From Ulva prolifera (Eukaryota > Chlorophyta > Ulvophyceae > Ulvales > Ulvaceae), in contig CM041197.1 of the NCBI GenBank assembly GCA_023078555.1, positions 11,009,257 through 11,073,256 on the forward strand: 64,000 nt of DNA. The letters run 5' to 3'. The notes beneath the pieces were generated by a model. The model did no database searches. It was not told where the DNA came from and saw nothing but the letters and a program-made list of their open reading frames with translations. Both the position numbers and the translations under genes were made by a program. Shown here one piece after another: positions 45,201-57,631 of this stretch. Numbering within the stretch: the first letter of the stretch is position 1; every line of letters starts with the position of its first letter.

Positions 45201-48200
45201 GGGTGCAGCATTGCTCCATTGTATGTAGTCACAGATTGTATCCTGGTTTGCATCTGAATTTATATAATCACTTCATGGCAGATGCTGGTATCCGTGATGG
45301 CACGCAGCAATACTCATTGTGGGCACATTGCCTAGACATCCATACCCAGCCTGCTCTGATCAAGCTGAGAATTGGTGCAGTGCAACTCCAGTATATGCAC
45401 TCACAGATTGTATCCTGGTTTGCATCTGAATTTATATAATCACTTCATGGCAGATGCTGGTATCCGTGATGGCACGCAGCAATACTCATTGTGGGCACAT
45501 TGCCTAAACATCCACTCCCAGCCTGCTCTGATCAAGCTGAGAATCGGTGCAGTGCAACTCCAGTATATGCACTCACAGATTGTATCCTGGTGTGCATCTG
45601 AATTTAGATAATCACTTCATGGCAGATGCTGGTATCCGTGCTAGCACGCAGCAATACTCATTGTGGCCACATTGCCTAGACATCCACTCCCAGCCTGCTC
45701 TGATCAAGCTGAGAATTGGTGCAGTGCAACTCCAGTATATGCACTCACAGATTGTATCCTGGTTTGCATCTGAATTTAGATAATCACTTCATGGCAGATG
45801 CTGGTATCCGTGATGGCACGCAACAATACACATTGTGGGCACATTGCCTAGACATCCACTCCCAGCCTGCTCTGATCAAGCTGAGAATTGGTGCAGTGCA
45901 ACTTCAGTATATGCACTCGCAGATTGTATCCTGGTTTGCATCTGAATTTATATAATCACTTCATTGCAGATGCTGGTATCCGTGATGGCACGCAGCAATA
46001 CTCATTGTGGGCACATTGCCTAGACATCCATACCCAGCCTGCTCTGATCAAGCTGAGAATTGGTGCAGTGCAACTCCAGTATATGCACTCACATATTGTA
46101 TCCTGGTTTGCATCTGAATTTATATAATCACTTCATTGCAGATGCTGGTATCCGTGATGGCACGCAGCAATACTCATTGTGGGCACATTGCCTAGACATC
46201 CATACCCAGCCTGCTCTGATCAAGCTGAGAATTGGTGCAGTGCAACTCCAGTATATGCACTCACATATTGTATCCTGGTTTGCATCTGAATTTATATAAT
46301 CACGTCATTGCAGATGCTGGTATCCGTGCTGGCACGCAACAATACACATTGTGGGCACATTGCCTAGACATCCACTCCCAGCCTGCTCTGATCAAGCTGA
46401 GAATTGGTGCAGTGCAACTTCAGTATATGCACTCGCAGATTGTATCCTGGTTTGCATCTGAATTTATATAATCACTTCATTGCAGATGCTGGTATCCGTG
46501 CTGGCACGCAACAATACACATTGTGGGCACATTGCCTAGACATCCACTCCCAGCCTGCTCTGATCAAGCTGAGAATTGGTGCAGTGCAACTCCAGTATAT
46601 GCACTCACATATTGTATCCTGGTTTGCACCTGAATTTATATAATCACGTCATTGCAGATGCTGGTATCCGTGCTGGCACGCAACAATACACATTGTGGGC
46701 ACATTGCCTAAACATCCACTCCCAGCCTGCTCTGATCAAGCTGAGAATTGGTGCAGTGCTGCTCCAGTATATGAACTCACAGATTGTATCCTGGTTTGCA
46801 TCTGAATTTATATAATCACTTCATGGCAGATGCTGGTATCCGTGATGGCACGCAACAATACACATTGTGGGCACATTGCCTAGACATCCACTCCCAGCCT
46901 GCTCTGATCAAGCTGAGAATTGGTGCAGTGCAACTCCAGTATATGCACTCACATATTGTATCCTGGTTTGCATCTGAATTTATATAATCACGTCATTGCA
47001 GATGCTGGTATCCGTGCTGGCACGCAACAATACACATTGTGGGCACATTGCCTAAACATCCACTCCCAGCCTGCTCTGATCAAGCTGAGAATTGGTGCAG
47101 TGCTACTCCATTCAAGCTAAAGTTCTGCACATTACTGATCCGCAGTGTGCAAATGTGAATGCACAGCAGCACTTCATGGCAGATGGCGTCACGGTGTGAT
47201 GGCGCCGAGCATGTCCATACCTTGGCACGCCCCAGATTGGAGCAACAGGCTCGGCACGATACGCGCGACTGCCTCGAGATACTACTGCTTGATGCCAGTC
47301 ACTTAATGCCAATTCATTTGCCGCAGGATGCGGATTGTATCATCGGGTAGGCATGTCAAAATGTTGGTTGCGAAGCTCGATGGCATGTTTTGAGGATGAA
47401 CAATCCCAATATTGCATCTCTCCACCATGTAAAGCAACCTTACACGCCTACAAGTATTTATCATTCGTCCCACCAGTTCGGATGGTTTTGCATACGACTC
47501 CGGTATAACTGGAACTTGAGGCACAATGTAGATTTACTCTTGTGTTAGCTTTCCTCAGTCTCAGTCCACCTGCACAAGAAAACTGTGTTCGCGCGTGTCT
47601 CTCACCAATTGTGATGGATGCAGGTTCTGACCTGATAACCCGATGTATGGTGATCATGGATCAGTACCAATCCAAACGGTTGAGAAATTGCCATGAATCA
47701 AACATGGCTGGGATGTGACAGTCATGTGATATGATTGACACTTAACTGTGCGTCATGTCAGTCGCAGTTCATACATGTATTGATTGCAAGTGCGATTCGA
47801 GGTAGCTTTGGCATATGGAACTGAAACAACAACGCATGGATGACATACAGAATTTCACCGCATGGGCACTTACTTCTCCTCAACAAATATATTAACCGGA
47901 AACAGACCTTTGATGGGTTCATCCGAGGCGTACCTGTATCGGGTGCGTTCGTGGTGACGATGGGTTGACACAAAAGCATACAATCAATGCATCAAGGCAT
48001 TCCTACGGAACCATCTCTCCAAACTGCGGTATCAGAAATGCAGGAGATGTTCATTCTGAGGCGGATCGGCAGAAGTTGTTGGCGAGAAGGCGGATACGAT
48101 TTGCATGTGTCCGGTAAATGCAGAACACGATCTGACGATGATACGCTTGAACGTTATGACCATCTCGATTTGCATCAGTCTGAAACACTTTGTGACATCT

Positions 48201-51200
48201 TGGCATGACGGGCACGCAAAGGCCGGACGCCAGGACTGTGAAACCAGCTGACCATCGGGACTGCGCCACTTGTTGTCAAGCACGGATCACAGGCGACACT
48301 GCACATCGAAAGACGCGAAAAGGTCAGGACAGGTCGATGCATGCCGCCTGTAGAAGCTGATGTCGTAAACTGATACCGTATCAAGTTGTAGTCGAGGCGA
48401 ATCATTGAAGTCAAATCATGATTGCGCCGCGGGTCTGACGGGTGCCCTTCCGGACACTTGACCTGCCGTCAACGAGCGGGAACAAGATCGACGAAGTCCA
48501 GATTGTTTGGAAAACACGAACTGATCAACTTGAAGCCCTTTTTTGTCGTTCTTTGGAGCAGTTTCAGCCCTCTGGAGAACATGTAAGGCCTGAGCACTGA
48601 ACAGCTCCCGCAGAAGGCCCATGTGAACAGCCTCTCGTCGCAGCCATAACTGCAATTACAGATCTGTGCCTTTGTAAGTACTCGTTATCGCTGAATCAAG
48701 GAAGCCTGATGTAGGAGCTGTACATTCGTTCGCGTAGGCACTAACGTAGCTGCGCTTGCCCGATCGCTCCCGGAGTCAACGACCAAGCGTCGCGGAAGTC
48801 AAAACTGTGCCGAAATCCAGTATTTACCTCGGCCCAGGATGCGCACGATTGGTTTACGGCGCTGTGCAGTCATATGGCGACGGTGCTTGCCAGCCTTTTC
48901 GAGAAATACATGGTGTGTCGCACGCTCATAATTCCGCGCATAAGGCCGGTCCCATACTTATGCGCGACCACCCAGTGCGACGTATCCCTACTAGTTGTAC
49001 CCCTGTAGCCCTACAAGTAGTACCCCTGTAGCCCTGCTGGTAGTACCCCTGTAGCCCTACTATTAATATTACAATATTTGTACCGCTGTACCCCTGCTAG
49101 TAGTACCCCTGTAGCCCCTCTTGCTGCACAGTGCAGCCCATGCAGCTTGCTGACCACCAGGCCCGAATCAGCAGTGCTTCCATGCCGTCCAAGGAGCAGT
49201 ACTAGTGTTGGGCCGCCATGCGGCATTGTTGGGGCTCCCATCCCATAATTCCACTGAAGCAATCTGAATTGTTCTATGTTATCGGGCCCCATGCCCCAGC
49301 ACGACGACCACCGTCAGCACTGTATTGGCTGCTATTTTGACCCGATGCGATATCAGGATTTTGTAGGTGTGGAAGGAGGTCACGCGATGACGGTAGAATG
49401 TGCTACCGCCATGACGATAGAATGTGCCCCTCATCCTGTATGCATGGAACCTGGTTAATCACCCACTCCTGGGGCCCACTCCTGGCCAGACAACAAATTG
49501 AACAACTTTGGTTGCGTGTATGCAGAGTGCCGCGGCGCTCGCATGTCGGGAGCTGGGCTTCGAGGACGGCGTCTTTGCCAACGTCGCGTCGGTCCCGGCC
49601 AACATCACGCTGTTGCCTGCCTGGCTTGGTGCCGTGCCCTGCGTTGGGGATGAGGCGACCCTGACAGACTGTGGACCCCTGCAGTTCGGCAACACGGAGA
49701 TGTGTGGCCTGACGCAGCGCCTCGTCTGCACATCCGGCGCGGAACCAGGCTCAGGTCTGCCCCTGCCAACTTCATTTACCGTTTGCCATTAATTTGTGCC
49801 GGTTCCCATGACTCCAGCATTATCGACCGCACTACTGTAACTTGAAAGCACATGCACAAGTGTCGCCAGGTTGAGCGTGGTGAAGTAACCCAGTGCAAAT
49901 TGTTGGTACACAATTCAGTGTGTGGCAACAGGCCCTGCGCGCTCCTACATGCACTATGCAATCTCACAGCAACAGCCTTGCAGCGCTCACAGTTGATTGA
50001 GACTACTGCATAAGAAAAGAGGTTGTCTGAATCATCACCTGCTCGAATCAGGCCCCGCCAGTCCTGATGCCTCAGCTCGTACGGCTCGCATGCATTCCCA
50101 GCAGGAATCAGATGCTGAGTTTAATATTCCTTGCAGGCCCATCCCGGGGTGAGGCCCGTCTCACCGGCGGCAGCGCCGACCCCGGCGGCGCCTGGGCCTA
50201 CGGCCGCCTCGAGGTCTCCGATGGGGAATTCTTCAGCTCCATCCGCGAGCCGAGATTCACCGAGCGGCTCGGCCGGCGCGGCGTGCAAGTCGCCTGCCGC
50301 TCCCTCGGCTTCTCTGCCGGCGCACAGATCCTGTCCACCAGGCTGTCGGCGCTGCCGGGGCCGTCTGGAGAGGTCGACACGCTCAGCCGCATCGTGTGCC
50401 AGGGAGATGAGGCAACGCTGGCAGACTGCGAGTTCTTGGGTGACTACTATTTCGACTACGGCCCGACCCTTGACGACGGCGCAGTGGCAATACTCTGCAG
50501 CAACCCCTCAGGTGTGCATGTGACATGTGTAGTGAACATATCTTATGTGGCGTGACGCCTTCAGTCAAAACGCGCACTCTCGTGGGGGACATGTATTTTG
50601 CCCCGTGTCCAGACTGTTGTGTCAGAGGCATATGATATACGATGCATCGACCAGCTGCACCTAGTGATACTCAAAACTCGTTGTTTGTGCACCCCTCTGG
50701 CGGCGTACAAGTCATGCTTCCATGGATCTTTTAGGTCCGCACAGACACAACACACGCATCTGCCTTTGGAGCAACATTTCACCGATTCATGTGCTGTGTG
50801 TATTACTCCATTCGATCTTGTAGAACTGTAATGCTCATTAGTCTTTCGGATGAGCTAACGGCGTATCAAAACTTGCAGGATGCTCCAGCAACGACAGCTC
50901 CCCGGCCCAGGGAGATGTCCGCCTTGTCGACCTCAACGGAGTCACCGCTCAGACCGCCCCCTGCGACGCTGTCCACTTTGGCGGCGTCGAGTTTTTCAAC
51001 GACGGCCTGTGGGGCCGCATCTGCAGTGGCCGCTTTGGAAGCTCGGAACAGGACTTCACTATCGATGCGAACGTCGTCTGCCGGCAGCTCGGCTTCCCTT
51101 TCGGCAGCCTCATTGACGTCGAGGAGACCCGAAACAGCACCGGCAACACTGTTGGCGCAGACTATGGTGACTACAATGCGCCGGGGGACATCGCATGGGC

Positions 51201-51907
51201 GACAGATGTGGTGTGCACGGGCAAGGAGGAGCGCCTCGACGAGTGCTTTTTCCCTGAGGACTTTGGGGATGCGCCCAGTAACAACGACTTTGGGCCGCCG
51301 GTGGCGAATGGCGTGCGCAGGGCGTCATGCCGGCGCCAAGACGGCGACGTGCTTGCAGTCGCGTGTCGCCAGTTTGAGATTGAAGGTGTGCATCTCTGCT
51401 ACGCTCTCGTGCCCGGTGTGCATTGCTTTGGGGCAAAGCAGGTCCCTCGAGGTTGAGGCGCAGTACTGCGTGCCTGCAACTGGATTCGAGCATGCATCGC
51501 CTCGTACGGCTCTGTTGTGTGCTTCTCCTAGCGTGGCCTGTGAAATGATGAGATACTTGGAGTTCACATCCCTCGTCTGCAGCATGTTTTGCATACGGGA
51601 TATCAGCATGACCGATTGCTCCGGTGCTGGGTCAAGGGGCATCTGGCTGTGCAGAGTCTGATGTCATCAGGCGCCTCTAGTGCCGGCGCATGCAGTAGGC
51701 AGTCTGCTGGAAAAGTTTCACCACCTGGAACAGGTCTTTGCTCGAGCCCAAGGGTCGTACAAGGCCTCCTTGTCTCAAGCACGGAGCTCTGCATGCAACC
51801 CGAGATGCCATGACGCACCACGAGCGCTCCATGCTGCATGTGGGCGACTTCCCGACTGCCATATTGTGTTGAAGCGTGCACCGGCGATGTTTCGCCACTG
51901 TCAGTAG
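32947..51907 (+). CDS. Gene 2: secreted protein with eight SRCR domains
   Basis: Same model as gene 1. Exons: 32947-33262, 33831-34060, 34526-34727, 37451-37674, 38451-38628, 38932-39149, 39341-39506, 39883-40380, 40770-41147, 41482-41636, then in unit 3 49526-49754, 50137-50511, 50879-51385 and tentative 51696-51907. No artefactual duplication here, so this is the cleanest copy to use as reference. The reading frame stays open through all SRCR exons, and exon lengths and phases equal those of gene 1. The 5' portion is near-identical to gene 1; the last exons come from the more diverged unit 3. Confidence 0.68.
33831..34727 (+). CDS. Gene 2 exons 2-3: SRCR 1
   Basis: Exons 33831-34060 and 34526-34727 joined by a phase-0 intron. 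Motifs VACRQLGF and CTGTEERLVDC. Confidence 0.8.
35280..37155. mobile_element. hAT-like non-autonomous element, unit 2 copy
   Basis: Same insertion as 9812-11687; 8-bp duplication ATTCAGAC at 35272-35279 and 37156-37163. Confidence 0.85.
37451..38628 (+). CDS. Gene 2 exons 4-5: SRCR 2
   Basis: Exons 37451-37674 and 38451-38628, phase-0 inner intron. Residues as in gene 1. Confidence 0.84.
38932..39506 (+). CDS. Gene 2 exons 6-7: SRCR 3
   Basis: Exons 38932-39149 and 39341-39506, joined at CAG|GTAGGG ... TCTGCAG. Motifs VACSILGF and CNGAETSLLDC. Confidence 0.85.
39883..40380 (+). CDS. Gene 2 exon 8: long-type SRCR 4
   Basis: Single-exon domain, phase 1-1, with the acidic Tyr-rich insert. 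Confidence 0.9.
40770..41147 (+). CDS. Gene 2 exon 9: SRCR 5
   Basis: Single-exon domain, phase 1-1. The preceding TACG repeat is one 34-bp block shorter than in unit 1. Confidence 0.9.
41482..41636 (+). CDS. Gene 2 exon 10: SRCR 6, N-terminal half
   Basis: 155 bp, phase 1 to 0, frame intact (no extra A). It supports the reading at 16049-16203 over the one at 17842-17997. Confidence 0.83.
42715..42966. repeat. 70-bp GC-rich tandem repeat, unit 2
   Basis: Same four partial or complete copies as 19074-19325. Confidence 0.9.
45230..47109. repeat. 172-bp satellite array, about 11 copies (unit 2)
   Basis: Lacks one copy relative to unit 1. The copy beginning near 46300 starts like the unit 1 copy near 22665 and ends like the next one, the mark of a single-unit contraction. 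Confidence 0.92.
49526..49754 (+). CDS. Gene 2 exon 11: SRCR 6, C-terminal half
   Basis: Phase 0 to 1; completes the domain begun at 41482-41636. Confidence 0.75.
50137..50511 (+). CDS. Gene 2 exon 12: SRCR 7
   Basis: Phase 1-1. Matches the unit 1 copy rather than unit 2 at the variable sites. Confidence 0.86.
50879..51385 (+). CDS. Gene 2 exon 13: long-type SRCR 8
   Basis: Phase 1-1. Substitutions relative to unit 1 (for example GATGCTCC at the start, GTCACCGCT for GTCACTGCT) leave the frame intact. Confidence 0.86.
51696..51907 (+). CDS. Gene 2: tentative terminal exon
   Basis: Open to TAG with a few substitutions (HFV to HIV, ATF to AMF) and no indel, while sequence just upstream (about 51500) has a 2-bp indel. 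That contrast mildly favours coding. Confidence 0.38.
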
Positions 51908-52145
51908 TCATGCCATAGCTTGTGTGCCAGAAGCTCGCTATGCCATGCAATGGGTGTTGCACGAGCTCTGGTCCCGAACAACACAGCCATTCGCATGTGA
52001 CACGTCTGATACGGCTGCAGTACCGCTGCAGCCGTTGAGTTCGCTGCGGCTTCTCTGCTGCGGATGAACAGGCGCAGTGTAGAAACGGGCTCTCCAGTGC
52101 ACCTAGTCGGGCACAACTTTTTCTGATATGTCTTACTTGTATCCT

Positions 52146-52150
52146 TGTAA
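52146..52150 (+). terminator. Candidate poly(A) signal TGTAA of gene 2
   Basis: Same context as 3223-3227, conserved in the diverged unit. Confidence 0.4.
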
Positions 52151-53340
52151 TTTAGAATAAACACGGTCGCCGGGCTTGCCATTCATTCAAGCTTGCAACG
52201 GGGACACATGGCATGGTGTCATTATAGTGTTTCAGGCGTCACGAACCTGAGAAGAACAGCTACCATCCTATGCACTTGCCGGGATGAAAGGGTGCACATG
52301 TCCGTTGTGTCCATGTCTGGAGTGCCTTGGGTGCTTGAGATCAAGCGGCCATGCGGAGCTAGCTACCACTGTAGCGGTGGTGACGCAGTTGGCGATCCGC
52401 AGGCTTGCTTAAGCTTCATCTAAAGGTGATATTTTAGCTGTGTGCCAATTCAGCTTACTGCACCCGTGGCCACAGGGCACTCCATACAACCGATCTGCCT
52501 CATGTGTACGTGTTGGCTAACTGTACAATTGAAAAGCAATGTACATGTGTCATCATTCATGGATAGATCGACCTGTTCAAATAAGGTGCACAGTCAAGCA
52601 GCAACCAAAGAAGCCAGAGCCTCTGGACCGGGTTGCACTAGCGGCCCACCAGCACGCTCAATATGCACGTATGCATGGGAGAGCGACGCCCAGAACGATA
52701 GGCGTCAGTAGTGCACGAGGGGAGGTGTGGATGGCATAGTTGAATAGATGGCGTTTTCGTGATCACACGATGCATGCACGGGTCATATGCTGCAGTGTGT
52801 GGGCCGGCGTGAATTCTTAAGCGTACACTGCCCTGAGAACAACCGTTATCGCGCAGCCTGTGGCAGGTTTGCGGGCAAGATCTCGGATCCATGATAGCAA
52901 TATGGTGCTGGAATGGCTTTCGCTTTTGGGCTGTGCGTGCTCTGTTGTCTGTAAAATGGTCAGAAACAAATCAGGCGACCTGTGTAGTTGGGGCTGATTG
53001 CGCACTTAGTAGGCTTAAGCCTACTAAGATGGGAGCCAATTGACCCCCGGATGGGAGCCAATTGGCTCCCATCCGGGAGTGCAACACTGCAACATTAACA
53101 CTACAAGAATTGTAGGCATGCGGCAATGTACATGCGGGACACATCTTTACCCCGCTACTATATTCGGGGACATTACACGCACATTGCAGGCACATTCCAT
53201 GCCTGGCTGGAATGTGTTAGTGAAATGTATGCGGGATGTGTCACCGAAGTGTTCTCGCGGTGTACACCTGCATCGCACCTCAATGCACGGAATGTACATG
53301 CCGCGACCGCGGTTGGACGCTCCGACAAACAGCACACCAT

Positions 53341-53505
53341 CTGCCGGCAGCATGTCCTCGTCGTGCACACCGTGCCTCCTCGGCCACCAGGAGGCGCGTG
53401 CCTCATCAGCCACTAGGAGGCGCGTGCCTCATCAGCCACTAGGAGGCGCGGTGGGCACGACGAGGTGTGTAGCGTCATGATCACTACACAATATAGTGTA
53501 GTGAT
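53341..53505. repeat. Rearranged palindrome with 26-bp tandem insert
   Basis: The 46-bp palindrome of units 1 and 2 is opened in its centre and carries two copies of a block containing AGGAGGCGCGTGCCTCATCA; the outer arms remain (CGTCGTGCACACCG on the left, GCGGTGGGCACGACGA on the right). The CACTACAC/GTGTAGTG palindrome follows at about 53483-53504. Confidence 0.8.
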
Positions 53506-53686
53506 TCTAATTAGACCACTCTGAACCACCTGCGGCACGGGCCAAAGCTGCGCAAAACTCCTTTCCTTTGGACGCAAGCGGCACAGCCTGCTTTAGAGTC
53601 TATGGGGATGGATCCGGACTGCCATGCATTCCGCCAGGCCATCTGTGGGATATCATCGATGGCCTGATGATTCACAGCCTTGCGGA

Positions 53687-53700
53687 GCACAGTAAAAGTA
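53687..53700. other. Empty target site of the retrotransposon
   Basis: A single GCACAGTAAAAGTA followed directly by AATCTTACTTTAGCG, i.e. the pre-insertion state of 4733-5425. Confidence 0.85.
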
Positions 53701-54058
53701 AATCTTACTTTAGCGAGCCGTATCCTATTGAACATTGACAACTCCGAGTTAACGGGACCACAACGGCCCAAGGGGTACACCACCTGGGAATCCCCCTCAG
53801 ACGGCGGTACGCAACTCCGAGTCGCGGAGTAGAATGGCCCCATTAGTTTTCCCTGAACGCAGGTCAACGCCTTGTGCGGATGACCGCCGAGAACAGTTTG
53901 TCAAACCCATCCGCACTACACCACCACAACGGCCGTGCACCTGAACCATGTCCGATTGCAGTTGGAGTCCACGTGTCACATATTGGCCAAGTCATCTCGC
54001 GATCGGGAGCTGCCCGATCGGGAGCTGCCCACCGTTTGAATGACAGACCGTTTATGCT

Positions 54059-54405
54059 GAGAAAAGAGTGAACGGAAGAAGACAAACACCAGAAACGAAT
54101 ATTATCCGAATCAACAGCAACACATACACACACGATCACACCACAATCGCGCCCACACCTCAGTCCGGTAGGATCGCCTGAAGCTGCATGCATGCGTCTT
54201 CAGGACTGCCTGCGCCCGCACTTGACGCAAGTTCACAGAACAGTGCACGGTTTGTGCGGACCAGCTCCATGGTATACGGCATGAAGTACATCGCACAAAG
54301 GTCAGCAGCCACCCTCTTTTGTAAAGCAGCCACAACACGCGGTGCCCGCAAGGCGTTTGCTGCGTCCACCTGCAGAGGATCGATCGATCCGAATACACAT
54401 CCGGA
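54059..54405 (-). mobile_element. Second related retrotransposon 3' end, unit 3
   Basis: Equivalent of 5784-6130, tail remnant 54160-54369 with one substitution. Confidence 0.5.
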
Positions 54406-55311
54406 AGCTAGTTGCCACAGGTCTACATTCCTGCTCGTGAAAACGGCGATATCCGCTACAATTCAAGCTTTCCGAATATTAACTGAGGGCTAGCAGCAGC
54501 ATTTGGACGCTGAACACTGAGGTGTGCTGGAATGTGGTTTCGCAGTGATGCATTTGATGCTCTCATGTGCGCGCTCAATCGAATCCACAGGGCATGAGCG
54601 TACTAGGTATCGATAAGTGTACAGTTGTGAATGCTTTCAGGTCTTCGTGTAATGATTTTTATCGCACTGCGTAGCCTGCCAATGCACCGGACGTCGGCAC
54701 TGTGCTCTGCAGTAGAGGCTTGCTGCGGACATCGTCACTAGTATTTTGATGATTTAAACCATGACTGTCGAAGTCGAGACGTGCACCTGGGGTTTGCTGG
54801 CCTGTTGACGGACTAGCGCGCTTCAGTTGTTGAGCTTCAGCGGACGAGTTTTACAAAGCTTCAGCGGACATGAGTGCCGACGCTCCTATAATTGACCAAG
54901 CCTGACCGACACCTATGAAAGATCACACGGGGGAGAAGCTTTGTCTACAGAAAGTGTAGCAGGCGTCTCCAGCTGAAAGGAGCGCTTGATGGTCGCGATC
55001 GCGATGGCCATGTGCCACAGCAGCAACGATCACCAGTTGCAATTTGCAACTTTCAGACGCATCACAGTTGTATGATAACATATTTCAGGGATCATTATAC
55101 TTGAGAACACAGGCACGGCCCGCTGGAGCAGTGCAGGCACACTGCCAGTACAGTACCGTACCATGACGTCCACTTCCTGCATTGCAAGTGCCACTGACCC
55201 AGCCGCAGTGTAAACGTCCGAAATGATGTGCATGTGCGAGGGCTGACAACTTTCCTTTCGTAATCATGAACAAACTTTCACCTGGTATCTCACAAACTTA
55301 CACATCGTGGG

Positions 55312-57181
55312 AGGGGGGTCTGCACTCTGGCCATGCACACGTCCACCGGGAACGCGAGCAACTCAGACATCGCCCAGGGCCCTGGGCGGTGTCTATAGAC
55401 TCACAGTAAGATACTGAATGCACACAGGCGGTCCCTGGGCTAAACGTAGAAAAGTTCCCAGGGAAAGGCCTGTTTTCGGCCATAATGCCGTTTTCGCCCA
55501 TGGACGCGGATTTGGCGCCCAGCGCACGCCCAGTGAGCACAGTGGGTCGATAACACCCGAAAAACACTATAATATGTCTCATAGATGTTCAGCGACCTGT
55601 CAACCGGTGTCGTGCGGGTATGTCCGGCCTGTATGTGATGCTGCCATGGAGAGTGGACACCACGCCGGCCTAGACCGGCTTAGCTACCACAGATTTAATC
55701 ATTGATTGAAATTAAGTAACAGATGGCATTGCTGTTTGTTTCTGCCGGAACTTGCGTGCAGTTTCTTCACATCGTGAGCTTGCAAACAACGCAACACAGC
55801 ATTCTAATGGGCCACAGCAGATACATACACATACCAGAAGCACCAAACTCACATCACTAAAAATCAGTCATACATGTGGATTGGGCAGAAGCGTTCTTCC
55901 GTCACAGAGACTGAAAGTACGCTGCCGTACACCGGCTCATCGAAGCCACGGCAAGAATGATCCCTGCGCGGTCTACAAATTACAGTCGACATGTTGTGTC
56001 ATGATGAATATCTCATATCGTCTTCGTTTTTAAGGGCACGGAGGTGCTGCGAATCTGGCTGTCACGGCCGCGACAGCATTTTCGTTCACGCAAAAAAAAT
56101 CAGCACTGCCGACTACGCAATGAACCATCGCTGTTCAACCAGCACCACTTGACGTGAGTGATTCGTGACAATCAGGATGTTTTCATTGGGCGTGATGTGG
56201 CAGATCACAGAGCCAAGCACACAACGAGGCTGTGTGTGCAAGTCATTCTGGCTTTGCTACACCTCTGATGCAGTGCAGATTCCCATGACAGTGACGCAGA
56301 GCGCATGCTGAGTTCGTCTCGCGTACAAATTTATTGCATTGTTCTTCACAGAAGAATACAGTCAACTGCATCGGTTCTCTGTCTCGTGCAAAATGCCACC
56401 AAGCAATCAGCATACAACCTGACTGGCAGTCAGTGTGTCATCGATTGCAATACAGTCTAGATGCAACTACATGATACTATAATTTACGACAAACATGTCA
56501 GCTTTATCAACCAGGCTAGCTGCATCCACATGGTGTTGATACAATGACCTCCATCAACTGCCGTGCGATCAGCCTCGATCACAGTTGTTAGCATCATCAA
56601 AGGTATCCCAACTGTGCCATAATTTAAGCATTCACGCCTATTGGAGCCTGTTGTTTTTTGCTCATGCCATACACTGGACAAGCCAGAATGCAATGGGGAC
56701 AGAGCCGCTGGAGCATTCAACCACAGAGCGACAAACCAACCCATCCCCAGGAGTGAACAACACTTGCATTGGTTCTTGATAGCGCTCCAATCGTGCAGAG
56801 CAGCTTCCCAACAGCCTACAGGTGACAGTACATGACCCCACAAGTCACAACGGCTAGGACGCCTGCCACAGCAATCGATGACATCAAAGTGAACGTCCCA
56901 ACACTGAATATATACATAATAAGGGTGTCATAGGCTCACTGGGCGTGCGCTGGGCACGCATTGGGCGCTGTAGGCACTCCCTGGGCGAAATGGGTCATTC
57001 CGCCCAGGCATGCATACGTTTTTCGACAAAAGGGCCGCTTTCGCCCAGTGACTCAAGACGACCGCCTGTGTGCATTCAGTATGTTATTGTGAGTCTGTAG
57101 ACACCGCCCAGGGCCCTGGGCGATGTCTGAGTTGCTCGCGTTCCCGGTGGACGTGTGCATGTCCCGAGTGCAGGCCCCCCT
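55312..57181. mobile_element. Unit-3-specific hAT-like element (1870 bp)
   Basis: 8-bp direct repeats ATCGTGGG at 55304-55311 and 57182-57189; units 1 and 2 hold the single site (CACATCGTGGGGTCC at about 7028-7042 and 32496-32510). Inverted ends begin AGGGGGG and match over about 120 bp, including GTCCACCGGGAACGCGAGCA and the palindrome CGCCCAGGGCCCTGGGCG. GCCCAG/CTGGGC motifs are repeated inside both ends. No transposase frame; short frames only, so non-autonomous. It lies about 450 bp upstream of the gene 3 ATG. Confidence 0.88.
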
Positions 57182-57631
57182 ATCGTGGGGTCCTCATGAT
57201 GGTTGCTGATTACAATGCAGGGCATTACAAGGAACAGAATGACCTGTGAATATGCATTTAGAACATGATGCACTTCGTCCAACTCTGACACTGGCGACAA
57301 AATGCTGCTGTACAGCTTGAGGTGCTTGTGACACATGTGTGATCATTGACATCAGCATCGCGAGATGAATCAGCATCACCCTAGCCGCACTGGTGTAGCC
57401 TCACAATCAGACCACCAAGCAAACCATACTCAACACTCCTTCAGGCTGGGCTGCATGAGGCCACTCCAGGGTCTCCCCCACCCAATCCACGCACGTGCGG
57501 CGCAGGCCCCGCGTCCGCGCTTCCGCACCCTGCACCCAGCCCGCACAGCGATGAGGGCATTTCAAGTACGGTGGATGAACCCGCGCACTGCAGCCGCCGA
57601 CTTCCCATCACCTGATCAAAGCAGCTGACTA

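Larger units (their letters stand above)
25457..48925 (+). repeat. Tandem unit 2 (23469 bp)
   Basis: Same order as unit 1 without the contig-overlap duplication. Distinguishing differences: 12 extra bases near 28822, one fewer 34-bp TACG block, one fewer 172-bp copy, and a cluster of private substitutions at about 26497-27320. Confidence 0.95.
41736..48984. mobile_element. Large TIR-flanked block in the SRCR 6 intron, unit 2
   Basis: Equivalent of 18096-25515, 171 bp shorter because one 172-bp satellite copy is missing. It contains the 70-bp repeat at 42715-42966 and repeat R copy C at 44914-44958. Confidence 0.5.
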
